Assembly: GCA_023014365.1 (NCBI GenBank)
Contig: JAEBUN010000024.1
Span: 372,001-436,000 of the forward strand
DNA length: 64,000 bases
Source of the DNA: Lepiota brunneoincarnata
Lineage: Eukaryota > Basidiomycota > Agaricomycetes > Agaricales > Agaricaceae
Direction: 5' to 3'
Shown: positions 32,266 through 44,590 of the stretch, piece by piece
Layout: each line of letters opens with the position of its first letter
Numbering within the stretch: position 1 is the first letter of the stretch
Program-made: the position numbers and the translations under genes
Notes under the pieces: model-generated
Told to the model about the DNA's origin: nothing
The model's input: the letters and a program-made list of their open reading frames with translations, nothing else
The model's database searches: none

Positions 32266-35214
32266 GAAAGCAGGCTCTGATGAACAGGGTGGACAAAAAT
32301 ACTTGAAAAATCACAAATCTCCACCCCTCTGGATTCACACTAGCCCAGCTGGATGAAGAACTGGCTTCCATGGCTCTCATCAGAGCCCTCCCTGCTAAGG
32401 AATTCTCCTCATTCACCTCTTCCCTCCTGCTCATGGACAAGCTTGGCAAGGCTTCTGTGCACCAGGCTTTCATCACAGAGGATGTTCAATGTTGTCGATG
32501 TGCTGGGGACACTGCAGGCTCCTCCCAGGCACTGGCAACACACTCTGCACCCACTCCTTCATCCAGGAAATGCAAATTTTGTGACAAGCCTGGCCACACA
32601 CTGCTCAAGTGCTACTCCTTTTTGGATGCCCAAAAGGATGCATGCAAAAACACATCGAAATTGCACTCTACACAGCCCAGGAACCGTGCCAACAAGGCCC
32701 AGGATGTGTCACAAGACTCCCTGCCCTCTCCTGCATCCGAAAATGTGCTCAGCACCACAGAATTTGCTGGAAACACAAGTATAACCTCACCCACACCTTC
32801 CCAGCTCTCCTCTGACATTGATTGGCTTGCAGTCTCAGGGGCTACTTCTCATATGACCCTACATCATCACTGGATGCATTCCTATGCTCCCCTTTGCATT
32901 CCTGTCCAGTTAGCTGATGATTCAGTCATTTACTCAGCTGGAGTGGGCTCTGGTGTTTCAGCCAGTTGTAGGGGGGAAAGCGATGAGTGCAGTGCAGTTT
33001 TCACAAGTTCTCCATGTTCCTCAGCTTCAGAGCAATCTCCTGTCTTGCCTCTACCTTACTAGGCAGTAAAGGTCTTAATATACACATCTCTGCTTTGTCT
33101 ATGGACTTCCAGAGGGATAGGAAGACTCTGTTTTGTGCTAGGATCTGTCCTAACAACACTACTGTGCTTGAGGGGGTCACCATTGCTTCCTGGCTTGCTT
33201 CTGCAGCCTCTATCTCTCTCCCTCTTGACTTGTCACTTTGGCACAGAAGGCTCATCCATCAGAACTATGCTGATGTGAAGAAAATGATCTCCTGGCAATT
33301 GGTGACTGGTCTCACTCTCACCTCTCAGACACCTCCCGATCCTGTTTGTGAACCTTGCTTGGCTGGCAAGATGCACGCTCCCTCATTTCCTCCCTTGACC
33401 AATCATACACATGCTGCCACTTGATCTTGTGCACTCAGATCTTCATGGACCACTCCCTGTACCTACCAGTCAAGGTTACAAGTACTGGATCACATTCATT
33501 GATGACTCAACACAATTCCGAGCAGCTTACTTCCTAAAGAAGAAATTGGAGGCATTTGATACATTTTGCACTTTCAAGTCTTGGGCAGAGAACCAGCTCT
33601 CCCTGCAAGATTCGTGCACTTTAGGATGATAAAGGGGGTGAATACATGTCTAATGCCTTCATCAAATTCACCACTGACTGTGGGATTGAGTGGAGACACT
33701 CTGTATGCAACTGGCCCCAACAGAATGGTTTAGCCAAATGCACTAATCGGACAATGGGTGAGCATATTACTGCAATGCTTGCTGAAGCCCATCTCCCTCC
33801 TTCATTTTGGGGTGAATGCCTCACTGCGATGATTCATGTCTGGAATTGCCTCCCTACTGCTCCCCTTCCCAACACCACTCCTTATGAGACCTTTTACAAA
33901 CATAAGCCTGATGTTGCTCACCTACGAGTCTGGGGGTGCACTGTGTATGTTCATGTGCAGAAAGACAAGTGGATGTCACTTGGACCACACATGCAACAGT
34001 GTGTATTCATTGGCTATCCTGTTGGCTACAAGGCATGGAGGTTTTACAATCCTGTGACTAAACAAGTTGTGATCTCAGAGAGAGCTGACTTTGACAAACG
34101 GCACTTTCCTGGACTGTCTAGTGTGCAGATGACTGCACCACGTCCACTGGCTGTCCCATCTGCTCTGTCTAACTTCCCCTCACATTCCAACTCCAATCCA
34201 GGATTTACTCCTCCACCCACTGCACCAACTCTATCACCACCCTCCTCTCCGCATTCTAAGGGAGTACCACCTCTTGACGATGAGGGGGTGTCTCCAGTCA
34301 TTCCATCCATTCCTATTCATCCTCCTCAAGATGTACCACTTCCTGCTCCACCTCCTATCATTCCTCCTGTTCCTGCGCCTCCTCTTGATGTTGCACCACC
34401 TCCTGTACCACCATCACTCCCAACTGCTCCATGATGCTCTGCACATGTGAGACGGTCACCTGGTGAGTGGTGGAAGGTCAGAGATCCTCCACCTCCTGTC
34501 CCTGACAGTGATGATGAGGAGGAAGCTGATCTAGCTGTTGAGGATGGCTTTCAAGATGTTGAGTTTGCTGGCAACACAGAGGACCCAGGCTTCCATACCT
34601 TCAAGGCTGCAATGTCTGCACCTGATGGGACTCAATGGCAAGGTGCCTGCAATGATGAGATGATGTCTTTGATGGGTAACAACACTTGGCAAATCGTTGA
34701 GCTTCCCTCCTGGCAAGACAGCTATCAACTCAGGTTGGGTGTTCTGAGTCAAGCTCAAGGCTGATGGCTCCGTGGAGTGCTACAAGGCTAGATTGGTCAC
34801 AAAAGGGTACTCTTAATGCCCTGGATTTGACTATACTGAAGTCTTTGCTCCCACATATCGCCCTGCATCCCTATGCCTCATTCTGGCCTTGGAAGCCAAA
34901 GAAGGCTATTCACTTCATTCTGTTGACATTTCATCTGCCTTCACTTATGGGGACTTGGATGAAGAGATCGACATGCGCCAACCTGAAGGCTACCACAAGA
35001 GAGGTCCTAACCATGTTTGCAAGCTCACCAAGTCGCTCTATGGCCTCAAACAGGCTACTTGACAGTGGAACAAAAAGCTATATGACATCTTTAGCTCTCT
35101 GGACTACACCAAGCTCAAGTCAGACAACTCTGTGTATGTTTACAGTAAGGGCGATGTTCATGTTATTGTTCCCATCTTCATTGATGACATCACACTTGTG
35201 TCCAAGAACAATCC
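32266..35214 (+). mobile_element. Copia-1: internal fragment of a Ty1/copia element, no LTRs
   Basis: It lies between a LINE-B poly(A) on the left and an inverted LINE-B poly(T) on the right. It carries gag 3' end, protease, integrase and the first part of RT; RT C-terminus, RNase H and both LTRs are absent. Confidence 0.88.
32370..35214 (+). pseudogene. Copia-1 gag-pol remnant
   Basis: Gag end with zinc knuckle CKFCDKPGHTLLKC. The protease site reads WLAVSGATSHMT, so the usual Asp is Val. Integrase: LSLWHRRLIHQNY, then CEPCLAGKMHAPSFP, LVHSDLHGPL, YWITFIDDSTQFRAAYFLKK. After stops near 33629 come CNWPQQNGLAKCTNRTMGEH, PHMQQCVFIGYPVGYKAWRF and a Pro-rich linker (34140-34434). RT: FDYTEVFAPTYRPASLCLIL, HSVDISSAFTYGDLDEEI, KSLYGLKQAT*QWN and FIDDITLVSKNN at the right edge. 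In-frame stops include TGA where Arg is expected after KQAT and TAA where Gln is expected before CPGFDY; both fit C-to-T changes. At least four frame breaks are present. Confidence 0.87.
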
Positions 35215-35883
35215 TTTTTTTTTTTTTTTTTGAAATCAACAATTTATAATGCAGTGCTTGAATGCAGTCCATGTGCACTAGCTACATACAAGGCAACTAA
35301 TACATGGTATAACTACCAATAAAGGTAGGGAAGAGAGTCCTGCTGACTCAAAAGGCTACACTCCATAAAGAAGTGCGTGTGGGTGAAGAGTTCACTACCC
35401 TGATGAAAACCAGGGTGCAATAGACAAGGGGTGGATAGGGCCAACAAGTCCCCCCCCCGAAGGGGGTTAGGAGTCAATTCTCTGTAAATCCCTACATCTT
35501 GCAGATTAAGGCTCTAAGAGCTTTGGGTCTCTGCCCTTATTGGGCATTAGGAGTCAATTCTCCATAAATTGCTACACCCTGCCTGAGGGTGGGGGGGCAA
35601 ATAACCACCGGCTCCTTGAGGCCAAAGCCCACAAGGGGAGAATAACCCGAAGGCCCTCCCCAGTTATCCCACTCCCTCAGGGGGGGTGGGATTGGAACAA
35701 AAATGCAGAGGGATTTCACTCCAGAAAGCCCAGAAGGGTGTCAAGGTTGTGGGGTGAGCCACCATGCCATTTATACTTCAGACAGGAAGTGAGGATGTGA
35801 GTGCGGGTTTCAAGCCTGTAGCCCACAGGGACAGGAGTGATCCTCCTGGGGGTGGAATCTAGTGCAGGTACTCCCCTATAGGG
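35215..35883 (-). mobile_element. LINE-B fragment d: inverted 3' end with poly(T)
   Basis: Poly(T) 35215-35231, complement of the family tail, 3'UTR and the CCHC end of ORF2. It stops at CTCCCCTATAGGG, where an oppositely oriented LINE-B copy begins at once. Confidence 0.85.
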
Positions 35884-37166
35884 TCAGGCCATTTTGGCAG
35901 CTTGCATGTTTGCAGGTGGGCATTTGGTCAAACAGGCCAGGCAGGCCATAGGGAGGGTTCTGCTTGCTGATGCAGAGCTCCACTCCATTCGATTGGGAGT
36001 AGGCATGATCCTAGACATGTGTTGAAACTGATCACATATTTGTCTATACTAGCTCCGCAGGCTCTGCCTACAGAGCTGTGGATCCTTCTATTCATGCTGG
36101 CCAGGCTCATTCCCTGGAGGTGTGCCACTCTCTGGATCACTGGCTGTCTGCTAAGGCCTAGTGGACCATAACCTTCTGGCAGGTGCCTTTGGGCTCTGTT
36201 GCAGAACTTCACTCTGACACTGTTGCAATGGCAAAAGAGCTGTGTGTCTCGCTGGGTGTTTGCCTGGTGACTACCATTGACTCCCTCCAGGCTGAGGTCA
36301 TGAGGGGGTGTATCGACAAGTGGGTGAACATGTTTCGCTCATTCTTGTATTAGGGGTAGGAATTTCCTCCCCCTGTTGGACTCCCTCAGGAAGCCTCTAC
36401 AACCCTCATACCTCTCCGGAGGTACCTGGCTCTGAGAAATCAGCCCTCGGATGTCTGTCGCTGGCATGGCATGGGCAGTCTGCACTATGCTTGGCCATGC
36501 CCCCATAGGGGAGTACCGCATTAGATTCTACCCCCAGGAGGATCACTCCTGTCCTTGTGAGTTGCAGCTTGAAACCTGCACTCACATTCTCACTTCCTGT
36601 CCAAAGTTTACACAACGTGGTAGTTTGCCCCGCAACCTTGACTGCCCTTCTGGGCTTTCTGAAGCGAAATCCTTCTGCATTTTTGTTCCAATCCCGCCCC
36701 CCTGAGGGAGTGGGATAACTGGGGAGGGCCTTTGGGTTATTCCCCCCTCATGGGCTTTGGCCTCAAGGAGCCGGTGGTTATTCACTCCTTGCCCCCAGGC
36801 AGGGTGTAGCAATGTATGGAGAATTGACTCCTAATGCCTGATAAGAGCAGAGACCTGAAGCTCTTAGAACCTTAGTCTGCGAGGTGTCGGGATTTACAGA
36901 GAATTGACTCCTAACCCCCTTCAGAGGGGGGACCTGTTGACCCTATCCACCCCTCGTCTGTTGTACCCTGGTTCTCATCGGAGTAGTGAATGCTTCACCT
37001 ATGTGCACTTCTTTATGGAGTGTAGCCTTTCGAGTCAGTGGGACTCTCTTCCCTACCTTTATTGGTAGTTATACCATGTATTAGTAGCCTTGTATGTAGC
37101 TAGTGCACATGGACTGCATTTGAGCACCATGTTATAAATTGTTGATTCCAAAAAAAAAAAAAAAAA
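35884..37166 (+). mobile_element. LINE-B fragment e: 5'-truncated copy with poly(A)
   Basis: It starts inside RNase H (CAGGCCATTTTGGCAGC), runs through the ORF2 C-terminus and 3'UTR, and ends with TTATAAATTGTTGATTCC plus poly(A) 37150-37166. It sits head-to-head with fragment d. Confidence 0.85.
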
Positions 37167-37894
37167 GATCCCTGGATGCAAAATCCAATTAGGATCCCAC
37201 TGTTCTGAGTGGCAGTTAAAGTCGCCTGCCATGTACGTCATGGCAGGCAGAGAGTCCACCAGCCCTCTGAGGGCCAAAATGGTGGTGTGTCAGTCATTGG
37301 AATAGACATTCATAAGGTTATAGGTGTGCCCCCCTTGCCACATGGACACAACCATAACATCCTGGTGGTTGACCAGGTCCCTACAAAGGGACAGCCTGCA
37401 ACAACTTCAGCCTTGAGTGGACATAAGCCAGCACTCGTGGGGATGAGTTGCCCAGCTGAGGATTCCAAATACAAGTCCAGTCTGGATGGAGTGGAGTGCC
37501 TACAACACCTTCACCATCCTTACGAACAGCAGAGGGAGCCTTACGGAGGTTTTGCCAAGGGGGTTCTTGCATGAAAAAGATGTCAAAGTCATTTTTATAC
37601 AACTTGAGATAATTGTCCAACAAAATGTAATTACGATTTACATTCTGAGACCATATGTGTAACTCATTCTGGAACCTAGGCATTACTCCTGGGTTGAGTT
37701 AGCAGGACCCTGGGGGTGGCAGATGAGCTACGTACCTCCCAATAACACTTCTTGGTCCAACCATCTTCAAAATGCTTGCACCAGAAAGGGCATTTCTTGT
37801 TGTGGGCAGCATGGGGGCCGCCACAGTTCCTACAACAGGGGCTGATAAGGGCACTCTGTGCCCTCAGCAGTGTCGGTGACCAGTGGGTTTGTGT
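37167..37894 (-). mobile_element. LINE-B fragment f: ORF1 3' end and start of ORF2
   Basis: Minus-strand ORF1 knuckle CRNCGGPHAAHNKKCPFW (37676-37890) and ORF2 start MPRFQNELHIWSQNVNRNYI (37683). The endonuclease block MAGDFNCHSEQWDPN at ~37210 keeps the catalytic Asp (GAC, complement at 37221-37223). Both ends are cut by other LINE-B pieces. Confidence 0.83.
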
Positions 37895-37929
37895 TTTTGT
37901 TTTTTTTGAAATCAACAATTTATAACGCA

Positions 37930-39690
37930 GTGCTCAAATGCAGTCTGTGTGCACTAGCTACATACAAGGCTACTAATACATGGTATAACTACCAATAAAG
38001 GTAGGGAAGAGAGTCCTGCTGACTTGAAAGGCTACACTCCATAAAGAAGTGCACATAGGTGAAGAGTTTGCTACCCTGATGAGAACCAGGGCACGACAGA
38101 CGAGGGGTGGATAGGGTCAACAGGTCCCCTCCCCAAAGGGGGTCAGGAGTCAATTCTCTGTAAATCCCTACACCTCGCAGACTAAAGTTCTAAGAACTTC
38201 AAGGTCTCCACTCTTATCAGGCATTAGGAGTCAATTCTCCATAAATTGCTACACCCCACCTGGGGGCAAGGAGCGAATAACCACCAGGCTCTTCGAGGCC
38301 AAAGCCCATGAGGGGGGAATAACCCAAAGGCCCTCCCCAGTTATCCCACTCCCTCAGGGGGGTGGGATTGGAACAAAAATGCAAAAGGATTTTGCTCCAG
38401 AAAGCCCAGAAGGGCATCGAGGTCATGGGGCAAACTGCCATGTCACTGTAAACTTCAGACAGGAAGTGAGAATGTGAGTGTGGGTTTCAAGCTGCAACCC
38501 ACAAGGACAGGAGTGATCCTCCTGGGGGTAGAATCTAGCAGTGGTACTCCCCTATGGGGGCTATGACCGAGTATAGTGTGGACTGCCCATGCCATGCCAG
38601 CAACAGACATCTGAGGGCTGATTTCTCAGAGCCAAGTACCTCCAGAGAGGTATGAGGGTTGGAGAGGCTTTCCAAGAGAGTCCAACAGGGGGAGGATGTT
38701 CCTCCCCCAATACAATGGTGAGCAAAACATGTTCACCCACTTGTCAATGCACCCCCTCATGACCTCAGCCTGGAGGGAGTCAATGGTGGTTGCTGGGTGA
38801 ACACCCAGCGAGACACACAGCTCTTTTGCTATTGCAACAGCGTCAGAGTGAAGTTCTGCAACAGAGCCCGAAGGCACCTGCCAGAAGGTCATGGTCTGCT
38901 GGGCCTTAGCAGACAGCCAGTCATCCAGAGAGTGGCACATCCTCCAGGGAATGAGCCTGGCTGGTGTGAACAGAAGGATCCACAGCTCTGCGGGTGGAGC
39001 CCATGGAGTTAGTGTAGACAAATATGTGATCAGTTTTGACACAGGTCTAGGACCATGCCTACTCCCAATTGAATGGAGTGGAGCTCTGCATCAGTGAGCA
39101 GAACCCTCCCTGCGGCCTGCCTGGCCTGTCTGACCAAGCACCCACCTGTAAACACACAAGCTGCTGAAATGACCTGCAGCCTCCCTGCATGGCAGCCGGT
39201 GAGCACCAGCTGCTATGCAAACAGACGACAGGTTGGCCTGTGCCCTCCAAATGGATGCTTGCAGTCTGTCAAGATGCCATTGCTTTGAATCCCCCTCCAG
39301 ATCAACAGTATAGAGCCTAAATTTGATCTGCTCCACAAAGTGGTCCAAAAGTCTGAGACCAGGCCTGCTCTTGTCTGCAAACGGGGAGAATGGCTCAGTA
39401 AGCTGGGGAAGCTCACTCTGTACCTCCATAAGAGCACTCTTCACCTTGGGCCTAAGTGCCAGGGTGAGAGAGGAAATAGAGCGAGGGTGCTCCAGAGAAC
39501 TCCCCCTGAACTCATGGCCTAGCAAGGGCTGAAGCAGATGATCTGCAGCAAGTGTAGCCACCCAGAATATCATGTGGGATGCCAGCTTCTTGAGATGCAG
39601 CCAGAAAGGCAGAAAGCCTGCAAGGGCCTCTGCTCCCCCAGTAGGGGGCATGTGAAATACACCTGCAATCCAATTAGCAGCATGCCGCTG
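37930..39690 (-). pseudogene. LINE-B ORF2 C-terminal part, copy g (RNase H, CCHC)
   Basis: The minus strand reads LLGHEFRGSSLEHPRSISSL, PFSPFADKSRPGLRLLD, then RNase H around 39100-38960 and HSLDDWLSAKAQQTMTFWQV, SGSVAELHSDAVAIAKELCV, GCIDKWVNMFCSPLYWGRN. Frames change several times. The 3'UTR and tail occupy 37908-~38430. Confidence 0.75.
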
Positions 39691-41555
39691 AAATGCGGAT
39701 TACTTTACGAGATTGAAAACGAAGTTTGTTAACAGGTTCGCTAATTCCAACTTTATAAGTTTGTGGGGGAGAGGTTGTCACAGATCTCCAGAAATATATT
39801 CAATTCTAGTGTTTTTAGGGTTTTGGTATGTTATTCTCTTAGTCTCCAACTAGACAGACAGTTGTTCTATCTGAATACAATGGGAACTTTTGACGGTCAT
39901 TGCTATATAATATGTTAACTAATATCTTCACGATTTGATAAGTCAGGCAAAACGCAAGCTTTTGCAATCAGTGAACCTCCATAGACCTAGCAGACAACGT
40001 GTTCTAATGGGCCCTAGCGTACTACATCCTTTTCTCTTGACAATACTGTAAATTTACACTACCCAGCGAGACAGGCTTTTGACAAGCTCCTGCAGTAAGT
40101 GTCTTTAAGCTAGTAGGCCTAGCGGATGGCATTATCTAACGGGCCCTAGCACACTACAGCTTCTGAACAAGGCAATAAAACTTTTATACTACTCAGCGAG
40201 ACAGGCTCCTAGCGAGCTCCTGCAGTAAGTATCTTTAAACTAGATAGACCTAGTGGACAGCGTTTTCAACGGGCCCTAGCGTACTATGTTCGCTTCTCAA
40301 TTAAACAGCTCTACAATTCAATGGTATACTTCTGAGGCAGGGCCTCTAAGAGGAACCCAAAGAAACGGAAGTTAGTGAACTTTTCTACTTAAGAACCGAA
40401 GAGGCGTAGCAACTCGTATTCAGTTCTCGAGTCAAGCAGAAGGGTCTGTCAATATCTCAATTGTTTCAAAGGGTCTGGTTTTAAAGAGTATAACTCTTTA
40501 AGTCTCTGGTGGTCTTATGACCGAAGAAAATCGCGTAAAATTGCTTTATATTCTTATCCTAATCAATCATACAATCAGGGGGGGAAATAGGCAAGCGGTT
40601 TCTTGCCTCCCATGTAATTTACAGACGAGTTTTTATAACAATATACAATTAACTTATGGGTATACCTGAAACAAGCCTTCAGCTTCATCATTTTATTGTC
40701 TCCTCATCATTTAGGAGCATCATTCTAGGAGTTCCGATATCAGCAACATCAATTTGCTCTCAGGGACTTGCTCCCTAGGTGCCTGGCTATTTATATCACA
40801 GCCAGCCGGGTTAGTGAGTTTCCTCGCTAACGTTTATCTATTGGTTTTTATTTTATTCTCGGACTCTCCACACCTGAGCTTTTCAACCCTAATGTTCTAA
40901 AGTCCACTTCCATAGTCTTCAGGTAGTAGACTAACACTAGAATTAATTAGCTTATTCTATTCTTATCAATCTTCATTTTCTAGTTCATCATTTCTGATCT
41001 CTTTTTGTTTCTATGAGGGGGCATCCTTCCCTGAGTACCCTCGGGGATACCCCCATTCGATCCCTTAGGTTTCAATATCATCAGAACCGTTTCAAAGGGA
41101 CATTCTTGTCAGGGCATTCAGCTAATCCCTACATTCTTTTGTCAAGATTCACTCCCGGACCTGTTATTATGACTAGGTACCATCCGGATGACATAGGTGT
41201 TGCGACTCGTCCGCTTTCTAGGGCAGAGGCGAAGAAATGGGTCTTTTTGTGCAGTCATGAGTATCTTAACTAATATCTTAGTTAACACGGTATCGGATAC
41301 AATGCTCGGGTACATTCATACCAGAGTCATTCTTCCATAGCCTTGTCACCCATAAGTTAGTTAACATCACTTTTACTTGTCTGGGTGTTCTGGTTCTGTT
41401 TCTGAGATGTCCGCCTTCACATATTTTAGATAGTATTCTAAATCTCTCGCACCCAGTGTCTGACCATGGCCATATACTGATATTATTCAGTAACAGAGAG
41501 TTAGTTACTTTATTAGCTAGTGATTTCACAAATGAAATGATTTTGCAGCGCAACA
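39689..41555. mobile_element. Unclassified 1.87 kb non-coding insertion with TG...CA ends
   Basis: It interrupts LINE-B copy g. CCGCTG stands on both sides (39685-39690 and 41556-41561). If the element starts at TG (39689) and ends at CA (41555), the duplication is CCGC (4 bp). It is AT-rich, without coding frames over ~90 codons, and contains a 131-132 bp tandem repeat. No inverted terminal repeats were found by eye. A large solo LTR, a TRIM/LARD-type element or a MITE-like element are possible. Confidence 0.6.
39986..40300. repeat. ~131 bp tandem repeat, ~2.4 units
   Basis: Units start at 39986, 40118 and 40249 with CCTAG. They share GGGCCCTAGC, CAGCGAGACAGGCT and GAGCTCCTGCAGTAAGT-type blocks (first unit CAAGCTCCTGCAGTAAGT). 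Unit 3 is partial. It lies inside the unclassified insertion. Confidence 0.85.
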
Positions 41556-41561
41556 CCGCTG

Positions 41562-43799
41562 CATGGAGTTGAACATCTTGAGGATCCCCTTGTTATGGAA
41601 ACCCTTGTGATACCACATGCGGAACCCATATGTGGCAATAGGAACCATGCAGGCCCAGTAGAGGAGGTGCTTCTGGTCAGGAAGCAGCCCCCAGGTTGAA
41701 TTGCCAAGCATCCCCATTGCACCAACCATGGAGAATGCCTTGGTAGAATAGTAACATATGTGCTCACAAAAAGTGAGGGCACTATTGAAATAGAAACCCA
41801 AGTACCACCAAAATGGCTTGGGCCTCAGAGGGGTATCCCCCATGTATGGATGGAAGCCCAAGTCAATGGGCGGATTGGTGTTCCTCGGGTTGCAAGAGAA
41901 GTGAAACACCTCAGACTTGGTATGTTCAAGCATGAGGTCCAAAAGAGTCAAAGAGCCCATGCATGCAGTGGTAAGCTGCCTGCAGGGCAGAAATGTTGTC
42001 CTCCCATGATTTGGTCTGGACTATGAGGGTCCCATTGTTGACATATGAAAGCATATCGAATGCCGAGGCTGGGGGTCCTCTGGTAATAAAGATAAACCAA
42101 GGGGGCTAGATACAAGGTGGATAAGACTGGCAACAGAGCAGAGTCCTGCCCCACACCCACATCCACCTGCCTGGGGTCTGACCTGAAGGAATTCCACAAA
42201 TAAGTGGTAGACCTCCCAACCAAGTAAGAGCTGAAGAATCACACCAACTCTGGCATGAACCCTGACCGCAAAAGCACCTGCTAGAATCATATCATGATTT
42301 AGCGAGGGGAAGAACTGAGTGATGTCAAAAGCGACAACACTTGTCCATAAGCTCCGAGCCCACCCTGCACGAACAAGATGGGTGAGGATCAACCCAGCAT
42401 CCTCTGTGGACTTCTGGCATATACCTACCTACCTGGTTGGGATGAAACACCCCCCACTTGATACAGTCAAACTGGAGGTGGTTGGAGATCATTTTCTCCA
42501 CAAGCTTGCCCAGCATGTTTAACAACACAATCAGCCTAAAGGCCTTGGGCGTAGAGTAAGAAGGCTTCCCCAGGTTTAGGTATGACCACTGAGTCAGACT
42601 CCTTGAAATAATCAGGCCAATGCCCTGCCACCAGGCAGGCATTGGCGAAGATCGACAAACACAGCAGCAAGATGCTTCGGTCCACCACAATGTCCTTCAG
42701 GTATGACCACATTAACATGGTCAGGCCCAGGGGCAGACTTCTTCATGCAAGAATGCAAGGCATCCTTGAGCTCCAAGGTCAAGAAAGGATACCATGCTCT
42801 CTCTGCCTGTGCAGGGAGGGCATGCAATACAGAGGGATCTACAATGCAGGCCTCTAGGCCGCGTTGTAGGTACCATGAAGGGCATTCTACAGGGATCCCA
42901 TGTTGTGACACAGCACACCGTTGTGCTGAATTGTGTCACAGGCCAGTAACTTGCGCTGTTTAACCCAGGCCATGAGGTCCCAGGAGCGCTTGTTTGCAGA
43001 AGCAATTTCCTCAATCTTCTCATTGAAGAACTTGCATTTGATGGCCTTAATAACTTGCTGGAACTTGAACCACTGCTTTCCCCGAAGGGGGCTGCCCAGT
43101 ATGCCTGAATGGCAGTGGTACAGTTGTCATTCCACCATGGATTAGACCATCCAACAATGAACACCTCCTCAGAGAAGGCATCCCAAGCCTGGAAGATGAT
43201 GCGAGCCACAGCCAAAGCTGCTAGCTCCACCTCCTGCAGGGGTGTCCAAGGGTAGTTGTAGAGCAGGCCAACCCCTCACATATCTGCGCCACAAACTTTG
43301 ACTCCTCATCACTATTGGGCTTCAGAACTTGATGGATCATGCTGGTCATAAAGCGAGTGACCAGGAGAACCAGGGTTAGAGGTGTGTGGTCTGAAGGACC
43401 ACGCTTCTTGAGATTGATCAGGGGCCTGAGATTGGGATCTTGGGCCATCGGGAGAAAGACAAAATTGATTACTGATGGTGAAAGATTCAAATCATGTGGG
43501 AAGTGAGTCAGGCCCAGAACCACCAGGAGCACCAAGTCAAGCCCCAGATCCATCCCAACCTCTAGAAGAGATTGGGCGATCCCCAGATGTGAGACCTGAT
43601 TAAGATCCCACCTCTCCAAGTGACAATTGAAGTTGCCTGCCATGTAAGTCATGGCAGGCAGAGAATCTACCAGCGTCTGAAGGGCCAGAATGGCGGTGTG
43701 ACAGTCATCCAAATAGATGTTCATGAGATTATAGGTGTGCCCAATCTCTGGGCTGAGGTCACAAGGGGGTGTATTGACGAGTGGGTGAACATGTTTCAC
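41562..43799 (-). pseudogene. LINE-B ORF2 endonuclease-RT part, copy g
   Basis: Reading leftward from ~43740: HTYNLMNIYLDD, MAGNFNCHLERWD (Asp to Asn), INFVFLPMAQDPNLRP, SDHTPLTLVL. RT then gives KAFRLIVLLNMLGKLVEKMI, AFDITQFFPSLNHDMI and DVGVGQDSALLPVLS. The polymerase box (42034-42045) reads YVNN in place of YVDD. The block LEHTKSEVFHFSCNPRNTNP (41900) is well preserved. Frameshifts at ~43230, ~42700 and ~42050 and the active-site changes mark a dead copy. The last ~55 bases listed extend into the inverted neighbour. Confidence 0.82.
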
Positions 43800-44590
43800 T
43801 CACCCTTGTATCGGGGTAGGAACTTCCTCCCCCTGTTGGACTCCCTCAGGGAAGCCTCTCCAACCCTCGTACCTTTCCAGAGGTACCTGGCTCTGAGAAA
43901 TTGGTCCCCAGATGTCTGTTGCTGGTACAGTGCGGGCAGCCTGCACTATACTTGGTCACACCCCCATAGGGGAGTACCATGTTAGATTCCATCCCCAGGA
44001 GGGCCACTCCTGTCCCTGTGGGCTGTGGCTTGAAACCCAGCACTCACATTCTCACTTCCTGTCCAAAGTGCATGTGATGTGGTGGTTTACCCCATGACCT
44101 CGACTGCCCTTCTGGGCTTTCTGGAGCGAAATCTTTCTGCATTTTCATTCCAATCCCGCCCCCCTGAGGGAGTGGGATAACTGGGGAGGGCCTTTGGGTG
44201 TTATTCGCCCCCCACCCTTGGGTGGGGTGTAGTGATTTATGGAGAATTGACTCCTAACACCCTGATAAGGGCAGAGATCCAAAGCTCTTAGAGCCTTAGC
44301 CTGTGGGGTGTAGGGATTTACAGGGAAGTAACTCCTGACCCCCTTCGGGGGGGGGACCTGTTGGCCCTATCCACCCCTCATCTGTCACACCCTAGTTCCT
44401 GTCAGGGTGGTGAGCTCTTCACCCATGTGCACTTCTCTACAGAGTGTAGCCTTTTAAGCCAGCAGGGCTTTCTCTCCTACCTTTATTGGTAGTTATACCA
44501 TGTATTAGTTGCCTTGTACGTAGCTAGTACACATGGACTGCATTTGAGCACTACATTATAAATTGTTGATTTCAAAAAAAAAAAAAAAAA
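43745..44590 (+). mobile_element. LINE-B fragment i: 5'-truncated copy with poly(A)
   Basis: It starts in the RNase H C-terminus (GGCTGAGGTCACAAGGGGG), encodes GCIDEWVNMFHSPLYRGRNF and the CCHC block HTPIGEYHVRFHPQEGHSCP, then the 3'UTR, tail and poly(A) 44574-44590. Confidence 0.83.

Larger units (their letters stand above)
37895..43744 (-). mobile_element. LINE-B copy g: 5'-truncated, split by a 1.87 kb insertion
   Basis: Poly(T) 37895-37907, 3'UTR and ORF2 C-terminus to 39690. ORF2 resumes at 41556 with the next codons and runs to ~43744 in the endonuclease. The two parts join exactly when one copy of CCGCTG and the insert are removed, so they are one element. Right of 43744 an opposite-strand LINE-B starts. 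Confidence 0.82.

Noticed and set aside
39986..40300. CRISPR-like repeat array
   Set aside because: Repeat units are 131 bp, contiguous and imperfect with no spacers, in a fungal transposon context.
41013..41273. 86-codon plus-strand frame in the 1.87 kb insertion
   Set aside because: Short, no motif, sits in AT-rich non-coding insert.
39691..41555. Helitron or cut-and-paste DNA transposon
   Set aside because: No TC/CTRR ends, no A/T junction and no terminal inverted repeats found by eye.
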